DNA of 53,697 nucleotides from Granulicella sp. (GTDB lineage Bacteria; Acidobacteriota; Terriglobia; Terriglobales; Acidobacteriaceae). Location: assembly GCA_027452215.1 (NCBI GenBank), contig DAIDGQ010000029.1, positions 1-53,697 of the forward strand, read 5' to 3'. The notes under the pieces were generated by a model. That model saw nothing but the letters and a program-made list of their open reading frames with translations. It was not told the DNA's origin and searched no databases. The stretch's first letter is position 1. Each line of letters starts with the position of its first letter. The position numbers and the translations under genes are program-made. Positions 26,598-35,396 of the stretch are shown piece after piece.

Positions 26598-28379
26598 CTA
26601 TGTGGATGGTGGCTTGTACGAGTTGATGATTCCATCACCTTCTCGGATTGTGAGGATCTGATTTGCTTTGACTTGTGCAAAGCGTTCTACTTTTCGCGTC
26701 GTCGGCCAAGTTACCTCGATTAGATCGACTACTTCTGACTTACCCAGGCCGAAGTGAAGTCGTAAGTCACTTTGTGACATGACACTAGTGCCACTGTGTA
26801 CTTCGTCCATCTGTACATGCTTGTGTGTAGTTACACGAACCCTTGCACCGATCGCGGTTCGATTGCATTTGGTCCCTACGAGCTTGACCTTGATCCAATT
26901 CTGCTTGTTGCCTCCTTCATTGCGAAGGAGCGATGGTAGATCATTAATATTCAAGATGAGTGCATCAATGCTTCCGTTGTTGTTGTAGTCTCCGAAAGCT
27001 GCGCCGCGACTGGAGAAATGCTCGCTAATGCCTGGACCCATTTGTGCTGAGACGTCTTTGAAGTTTCCGTTGCCGAGGTTTTTGTAGACGAGTCGTGGAT
27101 TCTTGAATGACTCTCCGAAATCATATTGGTCGACTTCAGGATAGACGTGTCCATTGACTTGAAGAATGTCCTGCCAGCCGTCATTGTCATAGTCAATGAA
27201 GCCACAACCCCATGCTACATAGCGATTATTTACTCCAATGCCTGAGGGGAAGGTTACGTCGGTGAAGGTGCCGTCGCCGTTGTTGTGATAGAGATTGCAG
27301 GTGTCATCGACGAAGTTTGTTTTGAAGATGTCGAACCATCCGTCACAGTCATAATCGGCGACAGCGACGCCCATGCCCGCTTGTTCATGCCCATCCACGT
27401 TGTAGGCGCAGCCAGCCATGACGGCGATATCGGTGAAGGTGCCATCGTGATTGTTCTTGAATAGGATGCTCGGTTGCGAGTCGACTGCGATATAAATGTC
27501 AGGCCAGCCATCGTTGTCGAAGTCATACGAGACGGCGGTGATCGAGTATCGCGGACCGGGTTTTAGAATTCCTGATTTCTCTGAGACGTCGGTGAACGTG
27601 CCGTCGCCATTGTTGTGATAGAGGAGATTGGTGTCACCGGGGAGGCCTCGTGGGCCACACATGATGGGCACTCCCTTCCACTGGCAGAAGTTGGTCTTGC
27701 TTGCCGTGGGAACTTTATCCGGGTCGAGCTTTACGTAATTGCAAACAAATAAGTCGAGATGACCATCGCGGTCGTAGTCAAGGAAGGTACAACCAGCGCC
27801 CCATCGTCCTTTTTCTTGAGAGAGACCCGCTTTTCGAGTTACATCGGTAAATGTTCCATCGCCATTGTTATGGAAGAGAATGTTATGACCGAGGAAACAA
27901 CAAAAGAGGTCATCCAAGCCATCATTGTTGTAGTCACCTACGCAGACACCGGTCTGCCATCCTGTAACTCCGAGGCCTGATTTCTCTGTGACATTGGTAA
28001 ATGTTCCGTCGCGATTATTTTTATAGAGGTGGGATGTTGGAGCTTTACCTGGTGGCCAGGTTGTATCGAGTCGACTGCCGTTGGTGAGGTAGATATCCAG
28101 CCAGCCATCGTTGTCGTAATCGAAGAAGGCTAGTCCGCTTCCTTTGGTCTCGATGATGGATCGCTTGTGTCCGATGCCACCCCACACGTTCGGAATATTG
28201 AGTCCAGCTTGTTGAGCTACATCTATGAACTGAACATCCGAAGCAGGAGAGGTCGAGACGGCGGCTTCAACGGTGAGAGGATGCTGCCATCGCCAGAGCG
28301 GGGTTGTCAATGCGTCGGTGAGCGCACTGCCGAGTAGGAAGAGGGAGGATCCAAGGAAGCGGCGTCGAGGTAAGATCAT
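26598..28379 (-). CDS. Tat-exported CRTAC1-family protein (FG-GAP, ASPIC/UnbV)
   Basis: Protein of 593 residues. The N-terminus has a twin-arginine motif (PRRRFLGSSLFLLG), so export is probably through Tat, in a folded state. The body has about nine FG-GAP/VCBS repeats with DYDNDG-type loops, each paired with NNGDGTFTDVT (for example GDYNNDGLDDLFC, FLDYDRDGHLDLFV). C-terminal ASPIC/UnbV domain with CNRTAIGARVRV, HFGLGKSEVVD and IEVTWPTT. The gene is clearly less GC-rich than those left of 26.6 kb. It lies downstream of the giant TPR gene and the CRTAC1-redoxin-TPR gene on the same strand (gaps 137 and 77 bp), forming a probable operon of three. Confidence 0.88.
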   Translation of the reverse strand: MILPRRRFLGSSLFLLGSALTDALTTPLWRWQHPLTVEAAVSTSPASDVQFIDVAQQAGLNIPNVWGGIGHKRSIIETKGSGLAFFDYDNDGWLDIYLTNGSRLDTTWPPGKAPTSHLYKNNRDGTFTNVTEKSGLGVTGWQTGVCVGDYNNDGLDDLFCCFLGHNILFHNNGDGTFTDVTRKAGLSQEKGRWGAGCTFLDYDRDGHLDLFVCNYVKLDPDKVPTASKTNFCQWKGVPIMCGPRGLPGDTNLLYHNNGDGTFTDVSEKSGILKPGPRYSITAVSYDFDNDGWPDIYIAVDSQPSILFKNNHDGTFTDIAVMAGCAYNVDGHEQAGMGVAVADYDCDGWFDIFKTNFVDDTCNLYHNNGDGTFTDVTFPSGIGVNNRYVAWGCGFIDYDNDGWQDILQVNGHVYPEVDQYDFGESFKNPRLVYKNLGNGNFKDVSAQMGPGISEHFSSRGAAFGDYNNNGSIDALILNINDLPSLLRNEGGNKQNWIKVKLVGTKCNRTAIGARVRVTTHKHVQMDEVHSGTSVMSQSDLRLHFGLGKSEVVDLIEVTWPTTRKVERFAQVKANQILTIREGDGIINSYKPPST

Positions 28380-28516
28380 AGCTGGCGCAATTATAGCGAT
28401 TGGGATGGTTGAGCAATAGATGGCGGAGGCAGACTTCCTGCTTGGGTATAACTACCTTCAGTTGAGGGTTGGATGGGATTTCATCTTTCATTGAAAGAGA
28501 TTCTGGAACATAGATA

Positions 28517-31000
28517 TTAGAGTGTTCTATCAGCGAGAAGGAGGGCAACTTGGAGTAACTGATTTTTTTGAGTATCGGATAGAGGTTGATTGGCGGGCGA
28601 TGGGGATGATGGCGTCTGAGCCAGAGCATCTTCAATTCGATGGACGTCGAGACCGCCTCGAACATTGCTATTTTCAAATCGATCCAGGACTTCTTTTGCT
28701 TTGCTTATTTGCCCGGTTTGATAGTAGAAGACTCCGAGGGTTGAATAGGCTCCGGACCACTCCGGTAATATGTCGACGGCACTCTCCAGTAGTCTGGTTG
28801 CTTCGGGCGTATTGCCGTTGAGTGCAGCTGCTAGACCAAGGCCCCATGCAAGCTTTCCAGATCCGGGAACTCGTTCATAGCCCTTGAGGAGTGTTTGCTT
28901 TGCGGCGGCAATATTATCCTTGCGAAACTCGAGCAGGGCTAGGGATAGATAGTTTTGATCATTGTCGGGATTACGCAGGATGGCGCTCTGATAGAGTTCC
29001 GTGGCCCTGGAGGCATCGCCAAGGTGAGCATAAATGTCTCCGAGTAAGACGAGATAGGAATCATCCTTGCGACCCTGAGGTGAGATCTGCAGGGCGGCCT
29101 CAAGCGCATCAGAGTAACGGCTTTTGCGGTAGTACGCGGTTGCGAGATCGAAGCTTACATCATCGGCGTGCGGTTCGACTTGCAAGGCGGCGAGAAATTG
29201 CTGGATGGCGTCGTCGTAAAGTGCGTAGCGTGCGAGCAGAACACCGGATTGAGTGAGGGTTCGAGCATCGCCTGGACGGGACTTGTCGAATAGTTCGATA
29301 GTGGCTTTTGCCTCATCGACGCTTCCTGACTTCAGATAAGCTTCAGCCAAAGCGTACAAGACTTCGGGTTGATCGGGGTGAAGCTTGAGTTGCTCCTTGA
29401 GATCGGTGAGATCTTTTTGGGTCTTCATCTGCGGCGCAAGTTTAGAGCGATCATCGAGGTAGTCGAACAGATGGTCATAGGGGTGCGAGGCAATGGGATT
29501 GTTCTTCGAGAGGGTTTGAAATTGATCCAGGTCGCGGGCTGCGGCCGATGTTTCCCGCATATTCTTCTCGACCATTGCGAGCTTGTAGTAGCCGGTTGCG
29601 GGGTCGCTGCTGACACGAACATATTTTCTGAGCAGCTCTGCTGCTTGCACGAATTGTTTTTGTTCAATGCGAATATTCGCTAACTCAAGTAACGCAATTG
29701 GATAGTCCGGATTGGTGCGGAGTACTTTGAGGAAGATGGCTTCGGCGGCTGCGGAGTCACCCTGCATCCTTGCGATATAACCTAACTGGAATTGGCAAAA
29801 GCTATTATGAGGATCTAGTTTTAGTCCACTGTGAAAGCTCGCACGTGCTTCGTCGAAACGACCAAGGTAAGTATAGGAAAGGCCTAGAAATGAGTAGGCT
29901 CGGACTGAGGGCTGCACTTGAACGAGTTGCTTGAAGACCGAGATGGCCTTGTCGATTTTGTCTGACTTGAAGTAACTCTCGCCTAGCAGCGAAAGGAGGT
30001 CCGTGCGTCCGGGAGCGATCTGGAGGGCTTTCTCAAGGAGTGGTGTAGCATCCTCATAATATTTCTGAGCGATACTGATTTGAGCCATTAAGTAGAGGAT
30101 GTCTGGATTGTCTGGTGCTAGCTTGTTGGCCTTTACGAGTAGGTCCATTGCATCCAGGGATCTGGATTGATTGTTATAGGCCTGGGCGAGTAGGTAAAGA
30201 GTGTCTGCTGAATCTGGCTTTAGCTTGAGAGCCTGCGATAGCGCCAGCTCTGCTCCTTCGTTATTGCCATTCCGTAGCGATGCTTGTCCGAGGTTGAAGA
30301 GGATTTCATAGGTTCCGGGCTGCAGTGCCTCTGCCTTCTCGAGTTCAAGCTGGGCGGCTTTGTATTGACTTTCAGAGGCCAATAGAACACCCAAAGAGAA
30401 GTGCAGTTGGACGTCGTCTGCGTGCTGGGTTGAGACCTGAGATGCGAGTCGAAGTGCTTCTGCTGTTTGCCTGGTTTGCAGGTAGGCTCGGATCAGGCTG
30501 AAGCTTGTCTCGAGGTTTCTGGGATGGATCCGATCAAAGTGTCCAATGGCTTCTGCGGGTAGATGTTTCGTCATCAGGAGGAGGCCCAGATTGTAGTTGG
30601 CGTCTTGATTATTCGGGTCCATCCGAAGAACCGTGCGAAACTCATTCTCTGCGAGATCGAGGTTCTTTTCGGTGAGATAGACGTTGCCTAGATTGTTGTG
30701 GGCCTGGGTGGATTGAGGGGCTAGCTGCAAGGCGTTATGAAATGCGACCAGGGCATCGGTGTAGTCCTGCTGCTCACTTTCTATGATGCCTAGAAGGTTG
30801 TAGCTATCTGCGGTGGGAGTTTTCTGGAGTAGTGCGAGCAGCATTGTCTTTGCAGCATCCAGATGTCCCTGGTGGGCTAGTGTTTGCGCTTGCTGAATGC
30901 TGATGTTCGAGGATGAGTCTGTGTTCTGGGCAGCGACGCAGGCGGAGCCCGAGAGGGTCATCGATAGCGTGATACCGAGAAGCGCTTGTGAGAACGACAT
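28517..31000 (-). CDS. Large secreted TPR protein
   Basis: Protein of 827 residues with a signal peptide (about 1-24, SFSQALLGITLSMTLSG core) and then an almost unbroken array of roughly twenty TPR units to the C-terminus, for example AHNNLGNVYLTEKNLDLAE, DANYNLGLLLMTKHLPAEA, SLLGESYFKSDKIDKAI and QFQLGYIARMQGDSAAA. No enzyme motif. GGAG sits 5 nt before the ATG. A superhelix this long is typical of scaffolds, possibly for assembling or retaining the CRTAC1 proteins encoded on either side of it in the same direction. Base composition as in its minus-strand neighbours. Confidence 0.87.
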   Translation of the reverse strand: MSFSQALLGITLSMTLSGSACVAAQNTDSSSNISIQQAQTLAHQGHLDAAKTMLLALLQKTPTADSYNLLGIIESEQQDYTDALVAFHNALQLAPQSTQAHNNLGNVYLTEKNLDLAENEFRTVLRMDPNNQDANYNLGLLLMTKHLPAEAIGHFDRIHPRNLETSFSLIRAYLQTRQTAEALRLASQVSTQHADDVQLHFSLGVLLASESQYKAAQLELEKAEALQPGTYEILFNLGQASLRNGNNEGAELALSQALKLKPDSADTLYLLAQAYNNQSRSLDAMDLLVKANKLAPDNPDILYLMAQISIAQKYYEDATPLLEKALQIAPGRTDLLSLLGESYFKSDKIDKAISVFKQLVQVQPSVRAYSFLGLSYTYLGRFDEARASFHSGLKLDPHNSFCQFQLGYIARMQGDSAAAEAIFLKVLRTNPDYPIALLELANIRIEQKQFVQAAELLRKYVRVSSDPATGYYKLAMVEKNMRETSAAARDLDQFQTLSKNNPIASHPYDHLFDYLDDRSKLAPQMKTQKDLTDLKEQLKLHPDQPEVLYALAEAYLKSGSVDEAKATIELFDKSRPGDARTLTQSGVLLARYALYDDAIQQFLAALQVEPHADDVSFDLATAYYRKSRYSDALEAALQISPQGRKDDSYLVLLGDIYAHLGDASRATELYQSAILRNPDNDQNYLSLALLEFRKDNIAAAKQTLLKGYERVPGSGKLAWGLGLAAALNGNTPEATRLLESAVDILPEWSGAYSTLGVFYYQTGQISKAKEVLDRFENSNVRGGLDVHRIEDALAQTPSSPSPANQPLSDTQKNQLLQVALLLADRTL

Positions 31001-31077
31001 GAAGACTCCGTTACAGATCAGACATAGTGCAAGTTAATTGGTGGATGGCTGGTGTTGGCTGCATGGGATTGGGTGAG

Positions 31078-34000
31078 CTATTGCAGTTGGTTAATCGCTT
31101 GCTTTGCGACTGAATTGTCTGGCTGGACGTGTAACAACTTCTGCAAGGTTTCGATAGCTTTTTGTTTATTATTTTGTATGGCGTAGAGGCGGGCTAGATT
31201 GAGGTAGGACTGATCATTGGTTGGGGCCAGTTCTATACCGGTCTTGAATTCTTTTTCTGCCTTGTCGAGATCCTGCAGCCGGACGTAGATGATGCCTAAG
31301 TTGTTCAAGGCTTCGGGATAAGCAGGACGTAGTTCGATTGCTTTCTGCAAGTAAGTCGCTGCGGGTTGTAAGAGGTTTTGCTGGGCGTTGAGCATGCCGA
31401 GGCTGTACTGGACATCTGGATCATCGGGGCGAAGCTGTAGTGCATGGCTGAGACAGGCTAGTGCCTTGTCATAAGCCTTTTGCCGGCGATAGATATTGCC
31501 CAAATTGAGTAACGCGATTTCGTAATCAGGACGGAGTTGCAGGGCTTGCTGGAAGTTCTGGATTGCTGCTTCGGGATTGCCTTCCTGCGCGGAGATCATG
31601 CCGAGGTTGTTCCATGCTTCGGGGTATTTGGGGCGTAGTTTTACGGTTTGCTCGAGATAATGACGCGCCTGGACGAGATCATTTCTTCGGAGGTTGAGGG
31701 TGCCTAGGTTGTAGTAGCCTTCGGGGTCGTCGGGCTTGGAAGCGATGACCTGTTGGAAGGACTCTGCGGCCTGAGTGAGATACCCATGCTGGAACATGGC
31801 GATTCCATTGGTGAATTCGTTGCGCTGGAAGGAGCCTTGAAAGAGTTGTCCGCTGAATGGGAGGGCGCGCTTGATTCTTTCTTCGGTGGTGGTTGGGGCG
31901 GTGCGAATGTCTTCGAGGACCTGAGAAGGATCGAGGGAGCCCTGATAGACCTTGAGGATCATTCCATCGCGATCGAGTAAGAAGGATGTGGGGATGGCGA
32001 GGTCTCTGCGGCGGTCGAAGAGATATCGGTAGATGATGTTGTAGATTCCGGCGACTTCATCGGTGGCGAAGAGGACAAGGAAGGGAAGGCCAGCGCTGGT
32101 GGCCAGGGAACGTGCGGTTGGAATGCCGGCGGCTTCGTCGAGATTGATTGCGAGGGTTTCGAGATGGCTTGTCTTGAAGGCAGCGTGTTGCCGACTTAGG
32201 TGTTGTAGCTGTTCGCGGTGCAGTGGAGCGGTGGTTGCCCAGAAGTGGAGCAGAACGAATTGACCCTGTAGTTGCCGGAGTTCGTGCGGGTTGCCGGCGA
32301 GATCGGGGAGGGAAAACGTTGGTGCTTTCAGAGGGACGATCAGCCAGGTAGCTACCTGCGAGGGCAATGGATCGAGCGTCGGCTTCGCGTCGTCCTGTGC
32401 ATAGGCGGACGGCATTGCGGCGAAGGGTTTGGCTACGAAGGTGTTGACTCCTTCCTCGATCTCGATGCGGTGGTTCGAGGGTAGAGAGTCGAAGGTTTGG
32501 GTTAGGCCGCTTGGCCAGCGGACGGTCGCTTTCAAGGCTCCTGTGGGTTTCGCGACTCCGAAGAAGAGTTCCTTAGAGTGTTGGGCTAGAAATCCGGAGC
32601 CTGCCCGGAGATATTTTGTCTGGCGGAGGGTTCCGGCTTCGATGGTGATGGACGCACCGATGGCGTCACGATTGCTTTTGTGGCCGCGAAGACGGAAGAC
32701 GATGGAGTCGCCGAGGTCGGCCATGACGTTGTGGAGGATGCGTAGTTGCGGCGCGGTTCGATTGCGGAGGATGACTTCGAGGCGGCCGTCTTGGTCGATG
32801 TCGGCGAGTGCGAAGGAGCGGCTGTCGTCGAGGAAGTCCATGCCGGCGATTCCGGAGACTTCGGAGAAGGTGCCGTCGCGATTGTTTGCGAAGAGGACGT
32901 TTCGTTCGTGGGCGTTCCAGGAGTTGTCGGAACGAATTAATTCGTTGATGGCATTCCATCCGTGCTCGTAGGCGGTGGATGGCGTGTTGTCTTCTGGAGA
33001 TTTTGCGACGACCTGGCGCCAGAAAAAACTTGCGATGTCGTTGCGATCTACGGCGGAGATGTAACCGTTGGCGACGTAGAGATCGGAGTAGCCGTCGTGA
33101 TCGAAGTCCCAGAAATCGGAGGACCAGGACCAGCGGCCCATGGCGACTCCGGCTTGTTGGCCTATGTTTTGAAATTTACCGTCGCCGAGGTTGCGATAAA
33201 GGGCGTTGCCCTGGGCGTGGCGCTGGTAGAGTTTGCGGATGCTCTGCGGAGCGGCCTGGTGAAACTGGGTTTGCTCGGAGACGCGTTGACCGGCGGCTTC
33301 CCACATGCTTGCGATGTAGATGTCCTGTCGGCCATCGTTGTCGAAGTCGGCCCAACAGGCGCTCATTCCGGCACCGACGTCTTCGATGTGGGACTCTTTT
33401 GAGATGACGGTGAAGGTGCCGTTGCCGTTGTTGCGGTAGAGCTGGGAGATGCCGAAATCATTGGCGATGGTGAGGTCGGGGAGACCGGTCGCGTTGGCGT
33501 CTCCCCAGGCGCAGGCGAAGCTGTAACGGTTGTTGTCGGCGTTGAGGCCGGCGGCTTCGGTGGTCTCTAGAAACGTTCCGTCTCCCTGGTTGTGGAAGAG
33601 GCAGTTGGGAGGGCCGTTGCGGGCGTCGTAGTAGGGGGCCGGGTAGTGGTATTGATCGAGGCCGAGGTAGTACATGTAGGTGCAGAAATAGATGTCGAGG
33701 CGGCCATCGCCATCGTAGTCGGCGATGGCTGCGTGGGTGAAGGTTCCCTGGGGTGGGCCGGCGAATTTGAAGGCCTGGCGATTGAGAAGGAAGGTGCCGT
33801 TGCCCTGATTGACGAAGAGGAGAGGGCCGCTTCCGCAGACGACGAGGAGATCCTGGAGGCCACGGTTTCGGAAGTCGGCGAAGAGGGCGCAGGCGGTGTT
33901 ATCGAGGACAGCGACACCGGACTTTTCGGTCACATCTTCGAAGGTTCCGTCGCCTCGATTGCGGTAGAGGCGATTGGGCAGGCCGGCGGGTTGGCAGACG

Positions 34001-34908
34001 TAGAAGTCATCGAAGCCGTCGTTGTCGTAATCTCCGGCGGCGACTCCGTTGTTGCTGTAGATGTCGATACCGCTGGCTCCGTCGAGGGTGGTTCGCCAGT
34101 AGTCGACACCGTGGAGCATCTGGTGGTGGTAGGAGTCGGTGGAGCCGAGCGCCTGCGCGGTGACGTCGCGAAATGCGGTTGAGTGGCCGATGCTGAGGGT
34201 CTCGTCGGTGGCTTCCCAGCGGGTCAGTTTCCAGGTGTTGGCGTCGTCGCGGAGCCAGGTGGTGTGCCAGGCTCCGACTCGTTCTTCGCGCTTGCGGTCG
34301 CTATGGGTGGCGACGAGGTCGTAGCGAATCTGCAGATTGAGGGTGAGGGGCGCGGTGCTGGTTTGCTGGAGGCCGAAGATTTCGAACTCGGCGGTCTCGA
34401 CGGCTGAGAGCGGGCCCAGCCAGAGTTGAAGCTGCTTGAGGAATTGGGGATGGCTGACGGGGACAGGGGCGGCGAAGGAACGCTTTGTGACGTCGATGCC
34501 GAAGCCGGTGCGGAGGGGGACCTCCTTGAGGGGATGGAGCGGCGAGGCTTCGAGGGAGGGGGTGAGAAAGGTCAATACGGGTGAGATGTCGTGGGCGGAG
34601 GCGATGAGGGACTGGCCCCATTGGTCGAGGACGGATTGGATCTCGACGGCGTACTTTTCGGTGATGTACTCGTCGGAGCCGGGGGGGACGAGGCGGAGGA
34701 TGTCGGCGAGGGCGGACTGGGTGGGGTAATGGGGTTTGAGGCGGATGTCGGCGAAGGGGAAGGCGGATTGCGGGCGAGGTCCGACGGGGGCGGAGAGGAG
34801 GGGGCTACCCCAGAAGGGGGCTGGGCGGAGCAGCAGAGGGGCTAATCCCATGCTTTTGAGGATGGCTCGCCGGGAAAGGTGCGAATTTTTGTTGCTGTGA
34901 TCTGGCAT
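31078..34908 (-). CDS. Tat-exported CRTAC1-redoxin-like-TPR fusion
   Basis: Protein of about 1276 residues. Tat-type signal (LSRRAILKSMG near residue 16). After an N-terminal region of unknown fold (about 40-270) come FG-GAP/VCBS repeats (about 280-720, e.g. DYDNDGFDDFYV, ADFDNDGRQDIYI), an ASPIC/UnbV domain (about 735-825, HKSNRDAIGASI, VRWPSGLTQ), a TlpA/AhpC-like domain (about 855-1000, PTFSLPDLAGNPHELRQL, VLLHFWATTAPLHRE, IPTSFLLDRDGMILK), and seven or eight TPRs at the C-terminus. The redoxin domain has TTAPLHR where the family has a CxxC (WCPPCR), so it cannot do thiol-disulfide chemistry. The first start reading as a signal is the ATG at 34908; the open frame extends upstream without signal character. 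First gene of a three-gene minus-strand unit, divergent from TBDR2. Confidence 0.87.
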   Translation of the reverse strand: MPDHSNKNSHLSRRAILKSMGLAPLLLRPAPFWGSPLLSAPVGPRPQSAFPFADIRLKPHYPTQSALADILRLVPPGSDEYITEKYAVEIQSVLDQWGQSLIASAHDISPVLTFLTPSLEASPLHPLKEVPLRTGFGIDVTKRSFAAPVPVSHPQFLKQLQLWLGPLSAVETAEFEIFGLQQTSTAPLTLNLQIRYDLVATHSDRKREERVGAWHTTWLRDDANTWKLTRWEATDETLSIGHSTAFRDVTAQALGSTDSYHHQMLHGVDYWRTTLDGASGIDIYSNNGVAAGDYDNDGFDDFYVCQPAGLPNRLYRNRGDGTFEDVTEKSGVAVLDNTACALFADFRNRGLQDLLVVCGSGPLLFVNQGNGTFLLNRQAFKFAGPPQGTFTHAAIADYDGDGRLDIYFCTYMYYLGLDQYHYPAPYYDARNGPPNCLFHNQGDGTFLETTEAAGLNADNNRYSFACAWGDANATGLPDLTIANDFGISQLYRNNGNGTFTVISKESHIEDVGAGMSACWADFDNDGRQDIYIASMWEAAGQRVSEQTQFHQAAPQSIRKLYQRHAQGNALYRNLGDGKFQNIGQQAGVAMGRWSWSSDFWDFDHDGYSDLYVANGYISAVDRNDIASFFWRQVVAKSPEDNTPSTAYEHGWNAINELIRSDNSWNAHERNVLFANNRDGTFSEVSGIAGMDFLDDSRSFALADIDQDGRLEVILRNRTAPQLRILHNVMADLGDSIVFRLRGHKSNRDAIGASITIEAGTLRQTKYLRAGSGFLAQHSKELFFGVAKPTGALKATVRWPSGLTQTFDSLPSNHRIEIEEGVNTFVAKPFAAMPSAYAQDDAKPTLDPLPSQVATWLIVPLKAPTFSLPDLAGNPHELRQLQGQFVLLHFWATTAPLHREQLQHLSRQHAAFKTSHLETLAINLDEAAGIPTARSLATSAGLPFLVLFATDEVAGIYNIIYRYLFDRRRDLAIPTSFLLDRDGMILKVYQGSLDPSQVLEDIRTAPTTTEERIKRALPFSGQLFQGSFQRNEFTNGIAMFQHGYLTQAAESFQQVIASKPDDPEGYYNLGTLNLRRNDLVQARHYLEQTVKLRPKYPEAWNNLGMISAQEGNPEAAIQNFQQALQLRPDYEIALLNLGNIYRRQKAYDKALACLSHALQLRPDDPDVQYSLGMLNAQQNLLQPAATYLQKAIELRPAYPEALNNLGIIYVRLQDLDKAEKEFKTGIELAPTNDQSYLNLARLYAIQNNKQKAIETLQKLLHVQPDNSVAKQAINQLQ

Positions 34909-35060
34909 GGTTCTCGATGGAGGAATAGAGCCGGCAAGGCGTCCGCAGAATATCACCCGGTGAAGATAGCTGTTCGCGGGATGGAGGGTGACGGGCGTGG
35001 AGGAGGGAAATGGAGGAGGTGGGAGTGGTGAAAACCCCAGTAAAAATGGCGATCTCAACC

Positions 35061-35125
35061 TTTTGGTTGACATAGTTTCAATGGTTGTACTAGTGTCTCG
35101 GTCAACCTTATTGCAAGCGGTTACA
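35061..35125 (+). promoter_or_regulatory. Promoter-operator cassette 1 of TBDR2
   Basis: TTTTGG then TTGACA (35067-35072), 18-bp spacer, TAGTGT (35091-35096), 15 bp, then the operator-like tgcaagcggttaca (35112-35125). TTTTGGTTGACAT and ACTAnTGTnTCGG are shared word for word with cassette 2. Confidence 0.6.
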
Positions 35126-35236
35126 TGCGGTTGAGCTTCAGGATAAGGCATTGATGACGGGTGCAATTGAGTTGTTATAGCAATTGATATTTGCCGTTAA
35201 CACGGATTTGGCCGATTGGTTGGTTCAAAGTCAAAC

Positions 35237-35301
35237 TTTTGGTTGACATTCTTCTAGTTGATGAACTAATGTTTCGGATCGAAGTCCTGTAACCGTTTAC
35301 A
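35237..35301 (+). promoter_or_regulatory. Promoter-operator cassette 2 of TBDR2
   Basis: TTTTGG then TTGACA (35243-35248), 18-bp spacer, TAATGT (35267-35272), 15 bp, then the palindromic operator tgtaaccgtttaca (35288-35301). All internal distances equal those of cassette 1, 176 bp upstream. It leaves a leader of roughly 115 nt before the ATG at 35397. Confidence 0.65.
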
Positions 35302-35396
35302 CCGCTGTCAAGGAACCGTAGAACTTCTTGGCGTAGACCAGCTGTTTAGAAGAGAAAGACGTAAGAAGGACGGATTTAATTTTGGAGGATACTCGA

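Larger units (their letters stand above)
34909..35396 (+). promoter_or_regulatory. Divergent control region between CRTAC1 fusion and TBDR2
   Basis: Gene-free 488 bp. It contains a duplicated promoter-operator cassette (see the two entries below), both facing TBDR2. The rest (about 35127-35236) shows only an imperfect ttgccgttaacacgg palindrome at about 35201. No clear sigma70 promoter for the minus-strand gene was seen. Confidence 0.6.

Noticed and set aside
31900-32335. Active thioredoxin/peroxiredoxin domain in the CRTAC1 fusion
   Set aside because: The domain lacks the CxxC cysteines, having TTAPLHR in their place, so no redox enzyme activity is claimed.
34909-35166. N-terminal extension of the CRTAC1-redoxin-TPR protein
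   Set aside because: The extra 86 residues read through the promoter region, have no signal character, and would displace the Tat signal from the N-terminus.
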